From the IMG/VR virus record IMGVR_UViG_3300022200_000121, positions 1-40,847 of that record: a stretch of 40,847 nt of DNA; one strand, given 5' to 3'. The stretch comes from a virus. A program made the position numbers and the translations under genes. The first letter of the stretch is position 1; every line of letters begins with the position of its first letter. The notes beneath the pieces were generated by a model. The model did no database searches. It was not told where the DNA came from and saw only the letters and a list, made by a program, of their open reading frames with translations. Positions 8,461 through 18,199 of the stretch are shown here, one piece after another.

Positions 8461-9579
8461 ATGGAAAATATAAAAGTAAGATTATTAGATGGTACTGAAC
8501 AAAAAAGTGCAGTTGAAATTGAGCAAGAATTACTTAACAAGCACGAGTCCTCTTTAAACGATTCTGAAATAAAACAAGAAGTAAACCTACAAGTTGACAA
8601 ATCGAGAGAAGAAGTAAACCTAGAGGTTGACAAAGTAGAAGCCTCAGAGTTAAGTGAAGAAGACGTTCTGTCATTTATTGAAAAAAAATATAATAAGCAA
8701 ATTAAGTCGTTTGAAGATTTAATTGCTGATAAAAAAGAGTCTGTTGATTTACCTGAAGATGTTTCTGCGTATCTGAAATATAAACAAGATACAGGAAGAG
8801 GTATAGAAGACTTTATAAAATTAAATAAAGATGTTGATTCTTTAGACTCAGAAACTCTTTTAAGAAATTATTTAATTTCTACGGAAGAAGGTCTTGATGA
8901 AGATGACATAGAAGTTTTGATGGATGATTACAGATATGATGAAGATCTTGATGATGAATCTACAATAAAAAAAATTAAATTAGAAACAAAAAAGGCTGTT
9001 GCTGAAGCTAAAAAGTTTTTTAATTCTGAAAAAGAAAAATACAAGATTCCTCTTGAGTCAAGAGAAAGTCTTATTTCTGAAGAAGAAAAGGAAAACTATA
9101 ATACTTATAAGCAATATATAAATGAAGCAAAAACGATAGAAGAGGAAAATCAGAGAAAAAGACAATGGTTTGACCAAAAGTCTGATGAAGTTTTTTCAGA
9201 AGAGTTCAAAGGTTTTGAATTTAATTTGGATAACAAAAAAGTATCTTTTAATCCCGGAGACCGAAATGAGTTAAAAAAATTACAATCTACTCCTAGTAAC
9301 TTTATAAATAAGTTTTTAGATGAGCAAGGTTTGATTAAAGACGCACAAGGTTATCACAAGTCGTTGGCTGTAGCTATGAATCCTGACAGATTTGCTAAGT
9401 TCTTTTATGAGCAAGGTAAGTCTGACGCTGTAGATGGAACAATGAGGAATATAAAGAATATTCAAATGAATAGTCAAAACATTCCACAAGTAACCAAAAA
9501 CACAAATGGTATTCAAGTTAAAGAATTAAATCCTGATTCGGGAAGGAGCCTGAAAATCCGAAGTATAAAAAAAATGTAA
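8461..9579 (+). CDS. Head scaffolding-like protein
   Basis: A 372-aa, very acidic and Lys/Glu-rich, largely helical protein directly before the major capsid gene, the classic position and composition of a scaffold. Near the N-terminus is an internal direct repeat: EVNLQVDKSRE (about 40-50) followed by EVNLEVDK. A conserved-looking C-terminal part (about 275-372) includes FINKFLDEQGL and a basic end, SLKIRSIKKM, probably the capsid-contacting segment. There is no protease signature. Inferred role: internal core of the procapsid, released on maturation. Confidence 0.7.
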   Translation: MENIKVRLLDGTEQKSAVEIEQELLNKHESSLNDSEIKQEVNLQVDKSREEVNLEVDKVEASELSEEDVLSFIEKKYNKQIKSFEDLIADKKESVDLPEDVSAYLKYKQDTGRGIEDFIKLNKDVDSLDSETLLRNYLISTEEGLDEDDIEVLMDDYRYDEDLDDESTIKKIKLETKKAVAEAKKFFNSEKEKYKIPLESRESLISEEEKENYNTYKQYINEAKTIEEENQRKRQWFDQKSDEVFSEEFKGFEFNLDNKKVSFNPGDRNELKKLQSTPSNFINKFLDEQGLIKDAQGYHKSLAVAMNPDRFAKFFYEQGKSDAVDGTMRNIKNIQMNSQNIPQVTKNTNGIQVKELNPDSGRSLKIRSIKKM

Positions 9580-9598
9580 AATTTAAAAAATAAAAATT

Positions 9599-11002
9599 AT
9601 GGCAAGTACATTATTATCAAACCCTACTTTTGCGCTGCAGCCTGCAGCTGAGCAAGTAGCGTTACAGTCAAATTATATTACAAACTTCAATTTCTTAAAT
9701 CAGTATCTTCCTGATACTTATGAAAAAGAATTTGAGCGTTATGGTAATAGAACCATCGCATCATTCTTGAGAATGGTAGGTGCAGAGATGCCTTCTAACT
9801 CTGACCAAATTAAATGGGCAGAACAAGGGCGTCTTCACATTAAATATACAAACTGTACTTCGTCTGCTATTGCAGGCTCTGCTACAGCTACATTTACTGT
9901 TGCTGACTCAGGCGTTACTTTTATCGCTATTAGAGTAGGTCAAACTGTTATGGTTCAGAACAATGGATCAGGAGTTTTTAACAAAGCAATTGTAACTGAT
10001 GTTCCTTCTGCAACTACTTTTACAGTAGCTTACTATGAAGCTGCAGGTCAATCATTTGATGGCTCTCAGTGTACTGTATTTATTTACGGTTCTGAGTTTA
10101 AAAAAGGAACTAACGGAATGGTTGGTTCATTAGAAGCTGAAGATGACATCTACAGCAACAACCCAATTATCTTAAAAGATAAATATGCAGTAAACGGGTC
10201 TGATATGGCTCAAATTGGGTGGGTTGAAGTTACTACTGAAAACGGTGCTACAGGTTATTTGTGGTATTTAAAATCAGAACATGAAACTCGTTTGCGTTTT
10301 GAGGATTATATTGAAACTTCAATGATAGAAGCTGTTCCTGCTGCTGCCGGTTCAGGTGCTAAAACTGCGGGATTAATGGGATCTGAAGGTATCTTTTACG
10401 TTGTAAACGAAAGAGGAAATGTTTGGGGTGGTGGTACTCCTACAACTTTAGCTGATTGGGATTCAATCGTTTCTCGTTTAGATAAGCAAGGAGCTATTGA
10501 AGAAAATGCTTTATTTGTAAATCGTGGATTATCTTTTGATATTGACAATATGTTGTCTGCTCAAAACTCTTATGGAGTAGGTGGAACATCTTATGGTCTT
10601 TTTGATAATGACGAACAAATGGCTTTAAACCTAGGTTTCACAGGTTTCCGTAGAGGTTACGATTTCTACAAATCTGATTGGAAATACTTAAACGATCCTA
10701 CAATGAGAGGTGGTTTGAGTCAAGCTGCATCTACTGCTTCAGGTACTGTTACCGGAATGTTAGTTCCTGCAGGTTCTACTTCAGTATATGACCAAATTTT
10801 AGGTAAAAACGCTAAGAGACCATTCTTACACGTTCGTTACAGAGCTTCTGAAGCTGAAGACAGACGTTACAAGACTTGGATCACAGGTTCTGCCGGTGGT
10901 GCTTCTAACAGCGATCTAGATGCAATGGAGGTAAACTTCTTGTCTGAAAGATGTGTATGTACTTTAGGTGCAAACAATTTTGTATTATTCCGTTTCGGAT
11001 AA
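9599..11002 (+). CDS. Major capsid protein
   Basis: A 467-aa protein in the capsid position, after portal and scaffold. Codon use is visibly more regular (many GGT, CGT, GCT, TTC and AAC codons) than in neighbouring genes, as expected for the most abundant product. Residues about 1-70 form an N-arm. About 85-170 is a beta-rich, Ala/Thr/Val-rich insertion (VGQTVMVQNNG, then ATTFTVAYYEA). The remainder contains GYLWYLKSEHETR (about 220-232) and a C-terminal ERCVCTLGANNFVLFRFG, consistent with an HK97-type fold decorated with an extra domain. It is followed at once by a strong intrinsic terminator. Confidence 0.85.
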   Translation: MASTLLSNPTFALQPAAEQVALQSNYITNFNFLNQYLPDTYEKEFERYGNRTIASFLRMVGAEMPSNSDQIKWAEQGRLHIKYTNCTSSAIAGSATATFTVADSGVTFIAIRVGQTVMVQNNGSGVFNKAIVTDVPSATTFTVAYYEAAGQSFDGSQCTVFIYGSEFKKGTNGMVGSLEAEDDIYSNNPIILKDKYAVNGSDMAQIGWVEVTTENGATGYLWYLKSEHETRLRFEDYIETSMIEAVPAAAGSGAKTAGLMGSEGIFYVVNERGNVWGGGTPTTLADWDSIVSRLDKQGAIEENALFVNRGLSFDIDNMLSAQNSYGVGGTSYGLFDNDEQMALNLGFTGFRRGYDFYKSDWKYLNDPTMRGGLSQAASTASGTVTGMLVPAGSTSVYDQILGKNAKRPFLHVRYRASEAEDRRYKTWITGSAGGASNSDLDAMEVNFLSERCVCTLGANNFVLFRFG

Positions 11003-11015
11003 GATAAATGAAAAT

Positions 11016-11054
11016 ATAGAGAGTGTTTTTAAAGACACTCTCTATTATTTTTTT
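11016..11054 (+). terminator. Strong intrinsic terminator after capsid gene
   Basis: ATAGAGAGTGT (11016-11026) pairs perfectly over 11 bp with ACACTCTCTAT (11035-11045), with an 8-base loop and then a run of T (11048-11054). It lies 14 bases after the capsid stop and probably gives a high-level scaffold-capsid transcript separated from the tail genes. Confidence 0.9.
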
Positions 11055-11085
11055 ATAAAATTAAATCTAATTAAATATTTTAAAA

Positions 11086-11829
11086 ATGACAAAAACAAAA
11101 CAATCAGATAAAATCTATAGATTATTAGCGGGAAGTCCGTTATCCTACACTTTAGCATCAAGAAACCACCCTAGATTCCCTTTAATGTGGTTTGATGAAG
11201 AAAAAAACCAAAACAGAGCTTTAAGATATGCTATAAATCAAAAGTCTCCTTTCGAGGATGAGCAAGATGGAAACGCTATTGTGGAGCCAATTATATTTGA
11301 AGATGGATTTTTATCTGTTTCAAAAACAAATCCTGTTTTACAAATGTTTTTACATTACCATCCTTTAAACGAAAAAGTTTTTGTAGAAGTAGATGAGCAA
11401 AAAGAGGCAGGAGAAGATGTTGAGGATATAAATCTCGAAATCGATGCTTTAATTGCAGCAAGAGAGCTTTCTGTTATTCAAATGGAAACACTTACAAGAG
11501 TAATGTTTGGAAAAGACCCTTCTTTAATACCTACTGAGATATTAAAAAGAGACATTTTAATATTTGCTAAAACAGAACCTATTGAGTTTTTAAACATAAT
11601 TAATGACCCTGAATTACAATTTCAAGGAAAAGTTAGATTGTTTTTTGAAAACAAACTATTATTAACAAGAAATAGTGATAAAGAGATTTGGTTTAATACT
11701 CCAACTAATAAAAAGAAAATGATGTCAGTTCCTTATGGACAAACTCCTTTTGAAATGGCAATCAGTTACTTACAAAGCGATGAAGGTTTAGATTCATTAA
11801 AAATGCTAGATACTCTTTTAACTGAATAA
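11086..11829 (+). CDS. Virion-module protein of unknown function after capsid
   Basis: A 247-aa protein between the capsid and ring genes. It is acidic and helical, with a conserved-looking N-terminal block (YTLASRNHPRFPLMWFDEE, about 21-39) and a Glu-rich middle (about 100-125). I do not recognise a named family. Terminators on both sides isolate it from capsid and tail transcripts. The position suggests a head-completion, neck or capsid-associated role, which is an inference. Confidence 0.6.
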   Translation: MTKTKQSDKIYRLLAGSPLSYTLASRNHPRFPLMWFDEEKNQNRALRYAINQKSPFEDEQDGNAIVEPIIFEDGFLSVSKTNPVLQMFLHYHPLNEKVFVEVDEQKEAGEDVEDINLEIDALIAARELSVIQMETLTRVMFGKDPSLIPTEILKRDILIFAKTEPIEFLNIINDPELQFQGKVRLFFENKLLLTRNSDKEIWFNTPTNKKKMMSVPYGQTPFEMAISYLQSDEGLDSLKMLDTLLTE

Positions 11830-11854
11830 CAAAAAAAGATCTACATATAAATTC

Positions 11855-11886
11855 AAAAAGGGACGCAATATGCGCCCTTTTTTTTT
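11855..11886 (+). terminator. Intrinsic terminator
   Basis: AAAAAGGG, a bulged A, then CGC (11855-11866) pairs with GCGCCCTTTTT (11872-11882) around the loop AATAT, followed by T to 11886. It lies 26 bases after the 247-aa gene and just before the next promoter element. Confidence 0.85.
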
Positions 11887-11889
11887 ATG

Positions 11890-11897
11890 TATATTTG
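11890..11897 (+). promoter_or_regulatory. Bacteroidota-type -7 promoter element before tail genes
   Basis: TATATTTG matches TAnnTTTG, directly after a terminator and 17 bases before the ATG at 11915. A terminator-promoter pair in this short gap makes it the best-supported promoter of the window, although the -33 position lies in the terminator T-run and shows no TTG. Confidence 0.6.
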
Positions 11898-11914
11898 TAT
11901 AAACTATTTTAAAA

Positions 11915-12877
11915 ATGATAAACGAAGTTAGAAATACTGTTTTATCTGTTCTTAATAAAAATAATTACGGATATATATCCCCATCAGATTTTAATTTATA
12001 TGCTGAAAATGCACAAATGGAAATATTTGAGGATTATTTTAGCAACTACAACAAGGCTATAAACATGGAGAATGCCCGTATGGCAGGAAGTGATTATGCT
12101 GAAATCGAAGGTCCTATTGCTGAGACAATGGAGGCGTTTTTAGTTAGTAATTTTTTATATAATAGTGCGATTTCTCCTTCTCTTCCAACGAGTAATTATT
12201 TTCTTGTTCCTTCTGTTACAACTACAGGAGACACGTCTTATTACATATTAAAGATGCTTTACCATACAAAAATTATTGGTTCAGGAACTAATAGTAGTGT
12301 TAGTGCTGGTAGTAATCTTCTTATATCTTCTTCAGCTCAATTTACTACATTAGGAATTGTTAATGGAGATATAGTAGTGAATGTAGATACTTCAAGAACA
12401 GCAAGAGTTGTTTCTGTTCTTTCAGATACTACAATAGTATTAGATTCTAATATTTTCTTAACTGATCCTGTAAATTATCTTATAATTTCTAAAGCGTCAA
12501 AAGAAGCAGAAAAGGTTAGCGTTGGTAAAATAACTGCTTTAAACAATTCAATGCTAACAAGCCCAACGAATATATTCCCGGCTTACACATTAGAGACGAG
12601 GTTTATTAAAGCATATCCTGAAACAATAAATCAGTTTGGTCAAGTAGAAGCTGTTTATTTTAGACACCCTAAGCCTCCAAAATGGACTTTTATTTCTTTA
12701 GTAAATGGAGAGCCTGTTTTTGACCAATCACAATCTGATTATCAAGATTTTGAGCTTCCTATAGAAGACAATTATAGATTAGTAATGAAAATACTTCAAT
12801 ACTGTGGTGTTTCTATTAGAGAAAATGAAGTCGCTTCGTTTGCAATGGGACAACAAAATTTACAAGATCAACAATAA
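11915..12877 (+). CDS. Ring/adaptor (head-tail connector) protein
   Basis: A 320-aa protein, first gene of the tail module. An N-terminal helical part (about 1-75, INEVRNTVLSVLNKNNYGYISP, then EIFEDYF) and a C-terminal part (about 200-320, including EAVYFRHPKPPKW) flank a small beta-rich insert (about 115-195: NGDIVVNVDTSRTARVVSV, then TTIVLDS). Gene order (portal, scaffold, capsid, connector, tubular protein) and this fold pattern suggest a ring protein stacked under the portal. The central insert resembles the capsid insert in style. The function is inferred from order; no named family was confirmed. Confidence 0.55.
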   Translation: MINEVRNTVLSVLNKNNYGYISPSDFNLYAENAQMEIFEDYFSNYNKAINMENARMAGSDYAEIEGPIAETMEAFLVSNFLYNSAISPSLPTSNYFLVPSVTTTGDTSYYILKMLYHTKIIGSGTNSSVSAGSNLLISSSAQFTTLGIVNGDIVVNVDTSRTARVVSVLSDTTIVLDSNIFLTDPVNYLIISKASKEAEKVSVGKITALNNSMLTSPTNIFPAYTLETRFIKAYPETINQFGQVEAVYFRHPKPPKWTFISLVNGEPVFDQSQSDYQDFELPIEDNYRLVMKILQYCGVSIRENEVASFAMGQQNLQDQQ

Positions 12878-12888
12878 AATAATAAAAA

Positions 12889-13800
12889 ATGGCATATCTA
12901 TCTCAGTATCAATACTATGATAACGCAGGTAATCAACCTCAAAATGAAAATTGGGGATCTTATCAATATGTAAGTCTTGAAGATATAGTTAACAACTATA
13001 TGCTCATGTATTCAGGAAACCATTCTTTAGTAAATAATGAAGAGCGTTATAAAATTTTATTCCACGCCAAACGTGCTATTCAAGAATTAAACTATGATGC
13101 TTTTAAAGAAATAAAAGTTTTACAACTTACGATTGCAGACTCATTAAGATTTGTATTGCCTTCTGATTATGTAAATTGGGTTAGAATATCATTATATAAA
13201 AATGGTTTTCTTAGACCACTTACCGAAAACATACAAACATTATCTTCAAGAGCATATTTGCAAGATAATCAAGGAGACATATTATTCGATCAAAACGGAA
13301 ATATTTTAGAACCTGAATATTCAGAAATAGACTTTGATAGGCTTACTAAGAATAAAAAAAGCATTTACTTAAATCAAGGACATCAATTTGATGGTTGTGA
13401 AGGTTGGTGTGAGAACGGTAATTGGTATTTTGAAACAAGATTTGGATTAAACACAGAGACTGCTAATTTTAATCCTACGTTTAACATTGATAAGAAATCA
13501 GGGGTTATAAATTTTGATTCAAGTATGTCAGGAGAATCTTGTATTTTAGAGTATGTTTCTGACGGAATGGAGGGTGGAGATGATTCTGTTATTTCTGTAA
13601 ACAAGCTATTTGAAAAGTATATTTATGCTTATATTACTTACGAAATATTAAACGCTAAACTTGGAGTTCAAGAGTATATTGTTTCTCGTGCTCGTAAAGA
13701 AAGAGGAGCGTTATTAAGAAATGCAAAGATTAGAATAAGCAATATTCATCCGGGACGATTACTTATGAATTTAAGAGGGATAGATAAGATAATTAAATAG
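12889..13800 (+). CDS. Tail tubular protein A-like connector
   Basis: A 303-aa protein. The N-terminal half is helical and has the pattern of gp11/TTPA-type adaptor rings (RYKILFHAKRAIQELNYDAFKE, a helix pair, then a hydrophobic strand pair ADSLRFVLPSDYVNWVRIS, about 85-103). The C-terminal half has a beta insertion and a final helical, Arg-rich end. It directly precedes the very large nozzle gene, the normal order TTPA then TTPB in short-tailed phages. The stop at 13800 is one base from the next ATG. Role: junction between portal/ring and tail nozzle. Confidence 0.6.
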   Translation: MAYLSQYQYYDNAGNQPQNENWGSYQYVSLEDIVNNYMLMYSGNHSLVNNEERYKILFHAKRAIQELNYDAFKEIKVLQLTIADSLRFVLPSDYVNWVRISLYKNGFLRPLTENIQTLSSRAYLQDNQGDILFDQNGNILEPEYSEIDFDRLTKNKKSIYLNQGHQFDGCEGWCENGNWYFETRFGLNTETANFNPTFNIDKKSGVINFDSSMSGESCILEYVSDGMEGGDDSVISVNKLFEKYIYAYITYEILNAKLGVQEYIVSRARKERGALLRNAKIRISNIHPGRLLMNLRGIDKIIK

Positions 13801-13801
13801 T

Positions 13802-16800
13802 ATGGCAAACGTAACAAGAAATTTTATAGCAGGGAGAATGAACAAGGTCGTTGACCAACGACTGTTACCTGAAGGAGAGTATGTTGATGCTATGAATGTT
13901 AGAATGGGTTCAACTGAAAATTCAGAAGTTGGAGTTGTTTCTAATACAAAGGGTAATGACTCTATGACATCATTATCTTACATTAATGGTACTCCATTGA
14001 GTGTTAATGCAAAATGTATTGGTGCTTTAGAAGATAGTGCTAGAGAAACCATTTATTGGTTTGTACATGATCCAAGTTTTCCTTTAGGAGCCACAAACAA
14101 ACTTGATTTAATAGTCTCTTTTAATGTGTTTACTAATATTTTAAATTATCATATTGTAAGCATAGATGATGGAAGCGGAGTAAATACTACTTTAAATTTT
14201 AACCCTGATTATTTAATAACAGGAGTTAATATGGTAGAGGATTTAATTTTTTTTACTGATGATTTTAACCCTCCAAGAGAGATAAATATTAATAAAAACT
14301 ATTCAAATCCTATTTTAAACATAGACCAATTTTCATCAGAGTCTATTCTTGTTATTAAAAAACCACCTATTGAATCTCCTCAAGTTCAATTAATCACAAC
14401 GGGAGGTCAAGAAAATTATTTAGAAGACAGATTTATTTGTTTTGCGTATAGATACGAATATGAAAATGGAGAATATTCAGCCACCTCTCAGTGGTCTGAT
14501 GTTGCTTTTATTCCTAATGCTTTTGAATTTAGCGTAAATAGTATGTTAAATGAAGGTATGACTAACTTTGCAAATACTGCAATTATAAGTTATAATACAG
14601 GAGGACCTTTAGTTGTAGGTATAGACTTATTGTTTAAGCAATCAAACAACAATGTTATAAAATTAATTGAAAAACTAAACAAATCAGTATTAGGTATTGC
14701 AGATAATCAAATAGAACAGTATTCATTTAATAACAGCAAAATATTTACCGTTTTAACTGAAGCAGAAATACTTAGACTTTACGACAATGTTCCAAGATTT
14801 GCTAAAGCCCAAACTATTATGGGTAATAGGCTTATGTATGGTAATTATGTTGAGGGATATGATCTTATTGATAATAACAAGCAACCTACAAGATTAGAGT
14901 ATATTACATCATTAGTATCTAATGAAATAGGAACAACAGAAGTGCCTGACTCTACAGCATTCGGAAGTTATTCAATTTACGGTCCTTTATCTGTTCCTGA
15001 TTCAGTAGTTTTTATTGATTTGGCAGAAGCTAATTTAGTAGCAGGCTCTTTTATTAGTTTAAATATAACAATAACTCATGCGTCTTTTTCAGGAGATTTA
15101 CCTTTTCCTACAGAAACTACAGATGACATAGCCGTAACTTTTGATTTCTTTTTAAATGCAAATTACTCTTCCGTTTATGATCTTGCTACAAGTACAGAGT
15201 TTCAGGAAGCGGTAGGTGTTGCGTCTAATATATTACCTGTAGCTACATCGTGTGATGGTATTACATTTACAGACAATATAAATTGTCAGCTTCCTAATAA
15301 TTTAGATGAATTAGAAAAATTTGCAAGTGGTATTTCATCAGTAAACCAACCAATAGGAATAATTACATCTCCTTCAAGTTCTGAGATAGGGTTTCAAATA
15401 TGTGCAATGCAATATGTTGATGATATAGTTTCTCCAACAGGTTTTGTTTTTGAGTATTATAGTATAGTTTTTGCAGAAGCTATTTTTCAAGAAATAGGTA
15501 ATCCAAGAAGTTTACATAGTAATAGAGGTTATGAAGTAGGGATTGTGTATATGGATGAGTTTAATAGAGCATCAACAGCTTTAGTGAGCCCAAACAATGC
15601 TATTCATATTCCTTGTGGATTATCAGCTAATCAAAACTCTATTCAAGTTACAATACCAACAAGTCAAAAAGCTCCTTTTTGGGCTAAAAGATATAAGTTT
15701 GTAATTAAACCTGATGAAGAAAACTACGAGACTATATACTCGAATTTATTTTTTACAGACCCTAACACAAATTCTGTTTTCTTTTATTTAGAAGGAGAAA
15801 ACCCGAAAAAAGTAGAGGTAGGAGATAGGTTAATTGTTAAGTCAGATACAGATGGTCCTAAAGATAACTGTGCATACGCTACTGTTCTTGAGAAAGAAAG
15901 TCAGCCATCAGGTTTTATAGAACCTATTGAAGACGTAGTAGTTCCTGCAGGAGTATATATTAAAATAAATCCAAATAGTTTTTCTGCAGTTCTTGATCCT
16001 GACGCTGTTGTTGCATTAGGAAGAGAGCAAGTATGTGCTCCTAAAGGGGGTAATTTTGCTATATTAAGTTACTCTGTAAATCAAGAAGATCCTAATAATC
16101 CCGGAATGTTTTTGGACTATAGTATTCCTGCCGGAAGTATTATAAATTTAAACTTAGATTGGAATAGAAAAGGAGTAGGGAGTTCTTGTGAAGCAAGAGG
16201 TTATTTATTTGAAAGAAGATTAACTGTTTCTGCTAATTATGATAATTTTGAAGATTGGTGGAATGGAGATAATGTTGACGCTCTTTTAGATACAGGAATT
16301 TCAAAAGATGGAAGTACAGAATTAGAGTATATTTCTTCAAACGGAATACTAACTCAGACTAGCTTTGGAACAATGTATCTTCGTTTTTATAGAAACCCTG
16401 TTACTAATGAGCTTTTGTTGCAAATGTCAACAGGTAAAAGTTGTACAGGATCAGGTTATCCTAATTCAAGAAAATATTGTGTAACTGCTGATATAGAGGT
16501 GTTTAGAGCAATTGACTTAATAGTTTTTGAAACAGAGCCTCAAGACGCTTTACCTGATGTGTTTTTTGAAAACAATTTATCTTTTGAAATTGATAAAAAT
16601 GGTAATCATTTAGGAAATGTTCAAAATCAAGACATATCAGGAGGTGTTCCTGCTATAATTGATACAAAGTTTTTTAATTGTTTTTCTTTTGGAAACGGTG
16701 CTGAAAGTTATAAAATAAGAGATTCTATTGTAGGAAGAACTTTTAATTTAGGAGAAAGGGTTACGTCTGTATCAGAACAAGAGTACGCTGAAGTAGATAG

Positions 16801-18190
16801 GTTTGCGGATATTACTTACAGTGGTAACTTTAATTTAGAAACCAACCTTAATAGATTAAATGAGTTTAACAAGGGATTGATTAATTATAAAAACTGCGAA
16901 ATATCTTTCGGAGAAATACAAATTTTAGACGGTAGAGAAACCGATGTATTAGTTCTTCAAGAGGATAAAATATCTTATGTATTAGCAGGTAAAAACTTAT
17001 TGTCTGACGCTGCTGCAGGTGGAGTTATTACGTCAGTACCTGAAGTACTAGGTACTCAAATAGCTCGTATTGAAAAGTATGGTATTAGTTTTAATCCTGA
17101 AAGTTATGTTCATTGGGGTTTTGATAGATACTTTACAGACGCTAAGCGTGGGGCTGTAATTCAATTAAAGGGAGGTTCATCACAAAGCGATCAATTAATA
17201 GTGATTTCTGAACAAAGTATGAGAACTTGGTTTAGAGATACTTTTAATGAATCTTTCAATACTCAAAAACTCGGAGGATTTGATCCTTATATGAATGAGT
17301 ATGTTTTAAGTTCAAATGATGTATTACTTCCGTCTAATCCTAAGTGTTTAGATTGTGGTATCACTCAAGTATTTACTCTTTCAGTAAATAAAGAACCATT
17401 TAAAGAATTTAACTATTGTGTTAATTTAGGATCTGTAGTAGGTGTAAGTGAAATAAATTGGTCTTTTACATCTATAGAGCCTTTGGCTACTTTTGAAGTT
17501 GAAGTAAATTACAATGGAGTTATTACTAATTCAGGTCCTACATCTTTACCGGGAAGTATCTTTTTTGATAAAAACTTAATTACAGAAGAAACTGCTGAAA
17601 TAACCATTAAATACACAGGAGATATGGTTGTCTCTGTATTGGCTGAATGTTGTTTAACTGAAACATTAAACATAGTAGAGGTAGTTGTTACTAATGATTT
17701 TGAAGCAGGTAAGACAATTCATAGTCAATATAGATATACTAATGGAAGTTTTACAGGACCTTTATTATCTAACTTGGTTGTTTTTGATTCAGGTTCAAGT
17801 ATTCCTATAGTTTCAAGATACAACATTTCAACAGGTTTTGTTGGGACGGGTGGTTTCCCTCCTGAGTTAAGTACGATGATATTGTCTACAAACAAAATAG
17901 CTCCTGATAATTACGACTTTAATGTACTTCAAGACAAGTTTAGATTTTTAAGAACAAATGTTTTATATGATAGTAACGACACAGACATACAAGCCTTATT
18001 AGCTGCCTCTACGGTAGCAACGCCTGTACTAGGGTCAAATCCTATATATTATGCAGACTTCGTCGTTCCTGCAAGCTCTAATGGGCAATTTTTATATTTG
18101 ATTTGGGATTTAAGAGACGCTAATCCTGTTGAATTGTGTTATTCGGAAATTGATCCTAATGATGCTTGTTGTAATTGTGAAAAAAATTAA
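13802..18190 (+). CDS. Tail nozzle / stabilization-type protein (TTPB-like)
   Basis: A 1462-aa protein. The N-terminus (NFIAGRMNKVVDQRLLPEGEYVDAMNVR, about 6-33, then GVVSNTKGN) is the signature I associate with the stabilization or nozzle proteins of crAss-like and related short-tailed phages. The rest is long, beta-rich and multidomain. It contains several cysteine pairs (KCLDCG, ECC) and ends SEIDPNDACCNCEKN. There are no hydrolase motifs that I can see. The large size fits a nozzle carrying extra surface domains. It likely sits at the tail tip below the tubular protein. Confidence 0.65.
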   Translation: MANVTRNFIAGRMNKVVDQRLLPEGEYVDAMNVRMGSTENSEVGVVSNTKGNDSMTSLSYINGTPLSVNAKCIGALEDSARETIYWFVHDPSFPLGATNKLDLIVSFNVFTNILNYHIVSIDDGSGVNTTLNFNPDYLITGVNMVEDLIFFTDDFNPPREININKNYSNPILNIDQFSSESILVIKKPPIESPQVQLITTGGQENYLEDRFICFAYRYEYENGEYSATSQWSDVAFIPNAFEFSVNSMLNEGMTNFANTAIISYNTGGPLVVGIDLLFKQSNNNVIKLIEKLNKSVLGIADNQIEQYSFNNSKIFTVLTEAEILRLYDNVPRFAKAQTIMGNRLMYGNYVEGYDLIDNNKQPTRLEYITSLVSNEIGTTEVPDSTAFGSYSIYGPLSVPDSVVFIDLAEANLVAGSFISLNITITHASFSGDLPFPTETTDDIAVTFDFFLNANYSSVYDLATSTEFQEAVGVASNILPVATSCDGITFTDNINCQLPNNLDELEKFASGISSVNQPIGIITSPSSSEIGFQICAMQYVDDIVSPTGFVFEYYSIVFAEAIFQEIGNPRSLHSNRGYEVGIVYMDEFNRASTALVSPNNAIHIPCGLSANQNSIQVTIPTSQKAPFWAKRYKFVIKPDEENYETIYSNLFFTDPNTNSVFFYLEGENPKKVEVGDRLIVKSDTDGPKDNCAYATVLEKESQPSGFIEPIEDVVVPAGVYIKINPNSFSAVLDPDAVVALGREQVCAPKGGNFAILSYSVNQEDPNNPGMFLDYSIPAGSIINLNLDWNRKGVGSSCEARGYLFERRLTVSANYDNFEDWWNGDNVDALLDTGISKDGSTELEYISSNGILTQTSFGTMYLRFYRNPVTNELLLQMSTGKSCTGSGYPNSRKYCVTADIEVFRAIDLIVFETEPQDALPDVFFENNLSFEIDKNGNHLGNVQNQDISGGVPAIIDTKFFNCFSFGNGAESYKIRDSIVGRTFNLGERVTSVSEQEYAEVDRFADITYSGNFNLETNLNRLNEFNKGLINYKNCEISFGEIQILDGRETDVLVLQEDKISYVLAGKNLLSDAAAGGVITSVPEVLGTQIARIEKYGISFNPESYVHWGFDRYFTDAKRGAVIQLKGGSSQSDQLIVISEQSMRTWFRDTFNESFNTQKLGGFDPYMNEYVLSSNDVLLPSNPKCLDCGITQVFTLSVNKEPFKEFNYCVNLGSVVGVSEINWSFTSIEPLATFEVEVNYNGVITNSGPTSLPGSIFFDKNLITEETAEITIKYTGDMVVSVLAECCLTETLNIVEVVVTNDFEAGKTIHSQYRYTNGSFTGPLLSNLVVFDSGSSIPIVSRYNISTGFVGTGGFPPELSTMILSTNKIAPDNYDFNVLQDKFRFLRTNVLYDSNDTDIQALLAASTVATPVLGSNPIYYADFVVPASSNGQFLYLIWDLRDANPVELCYSEIDPNDACCNCEKN

Positions 18191-18199
18191 TAAATAAAT

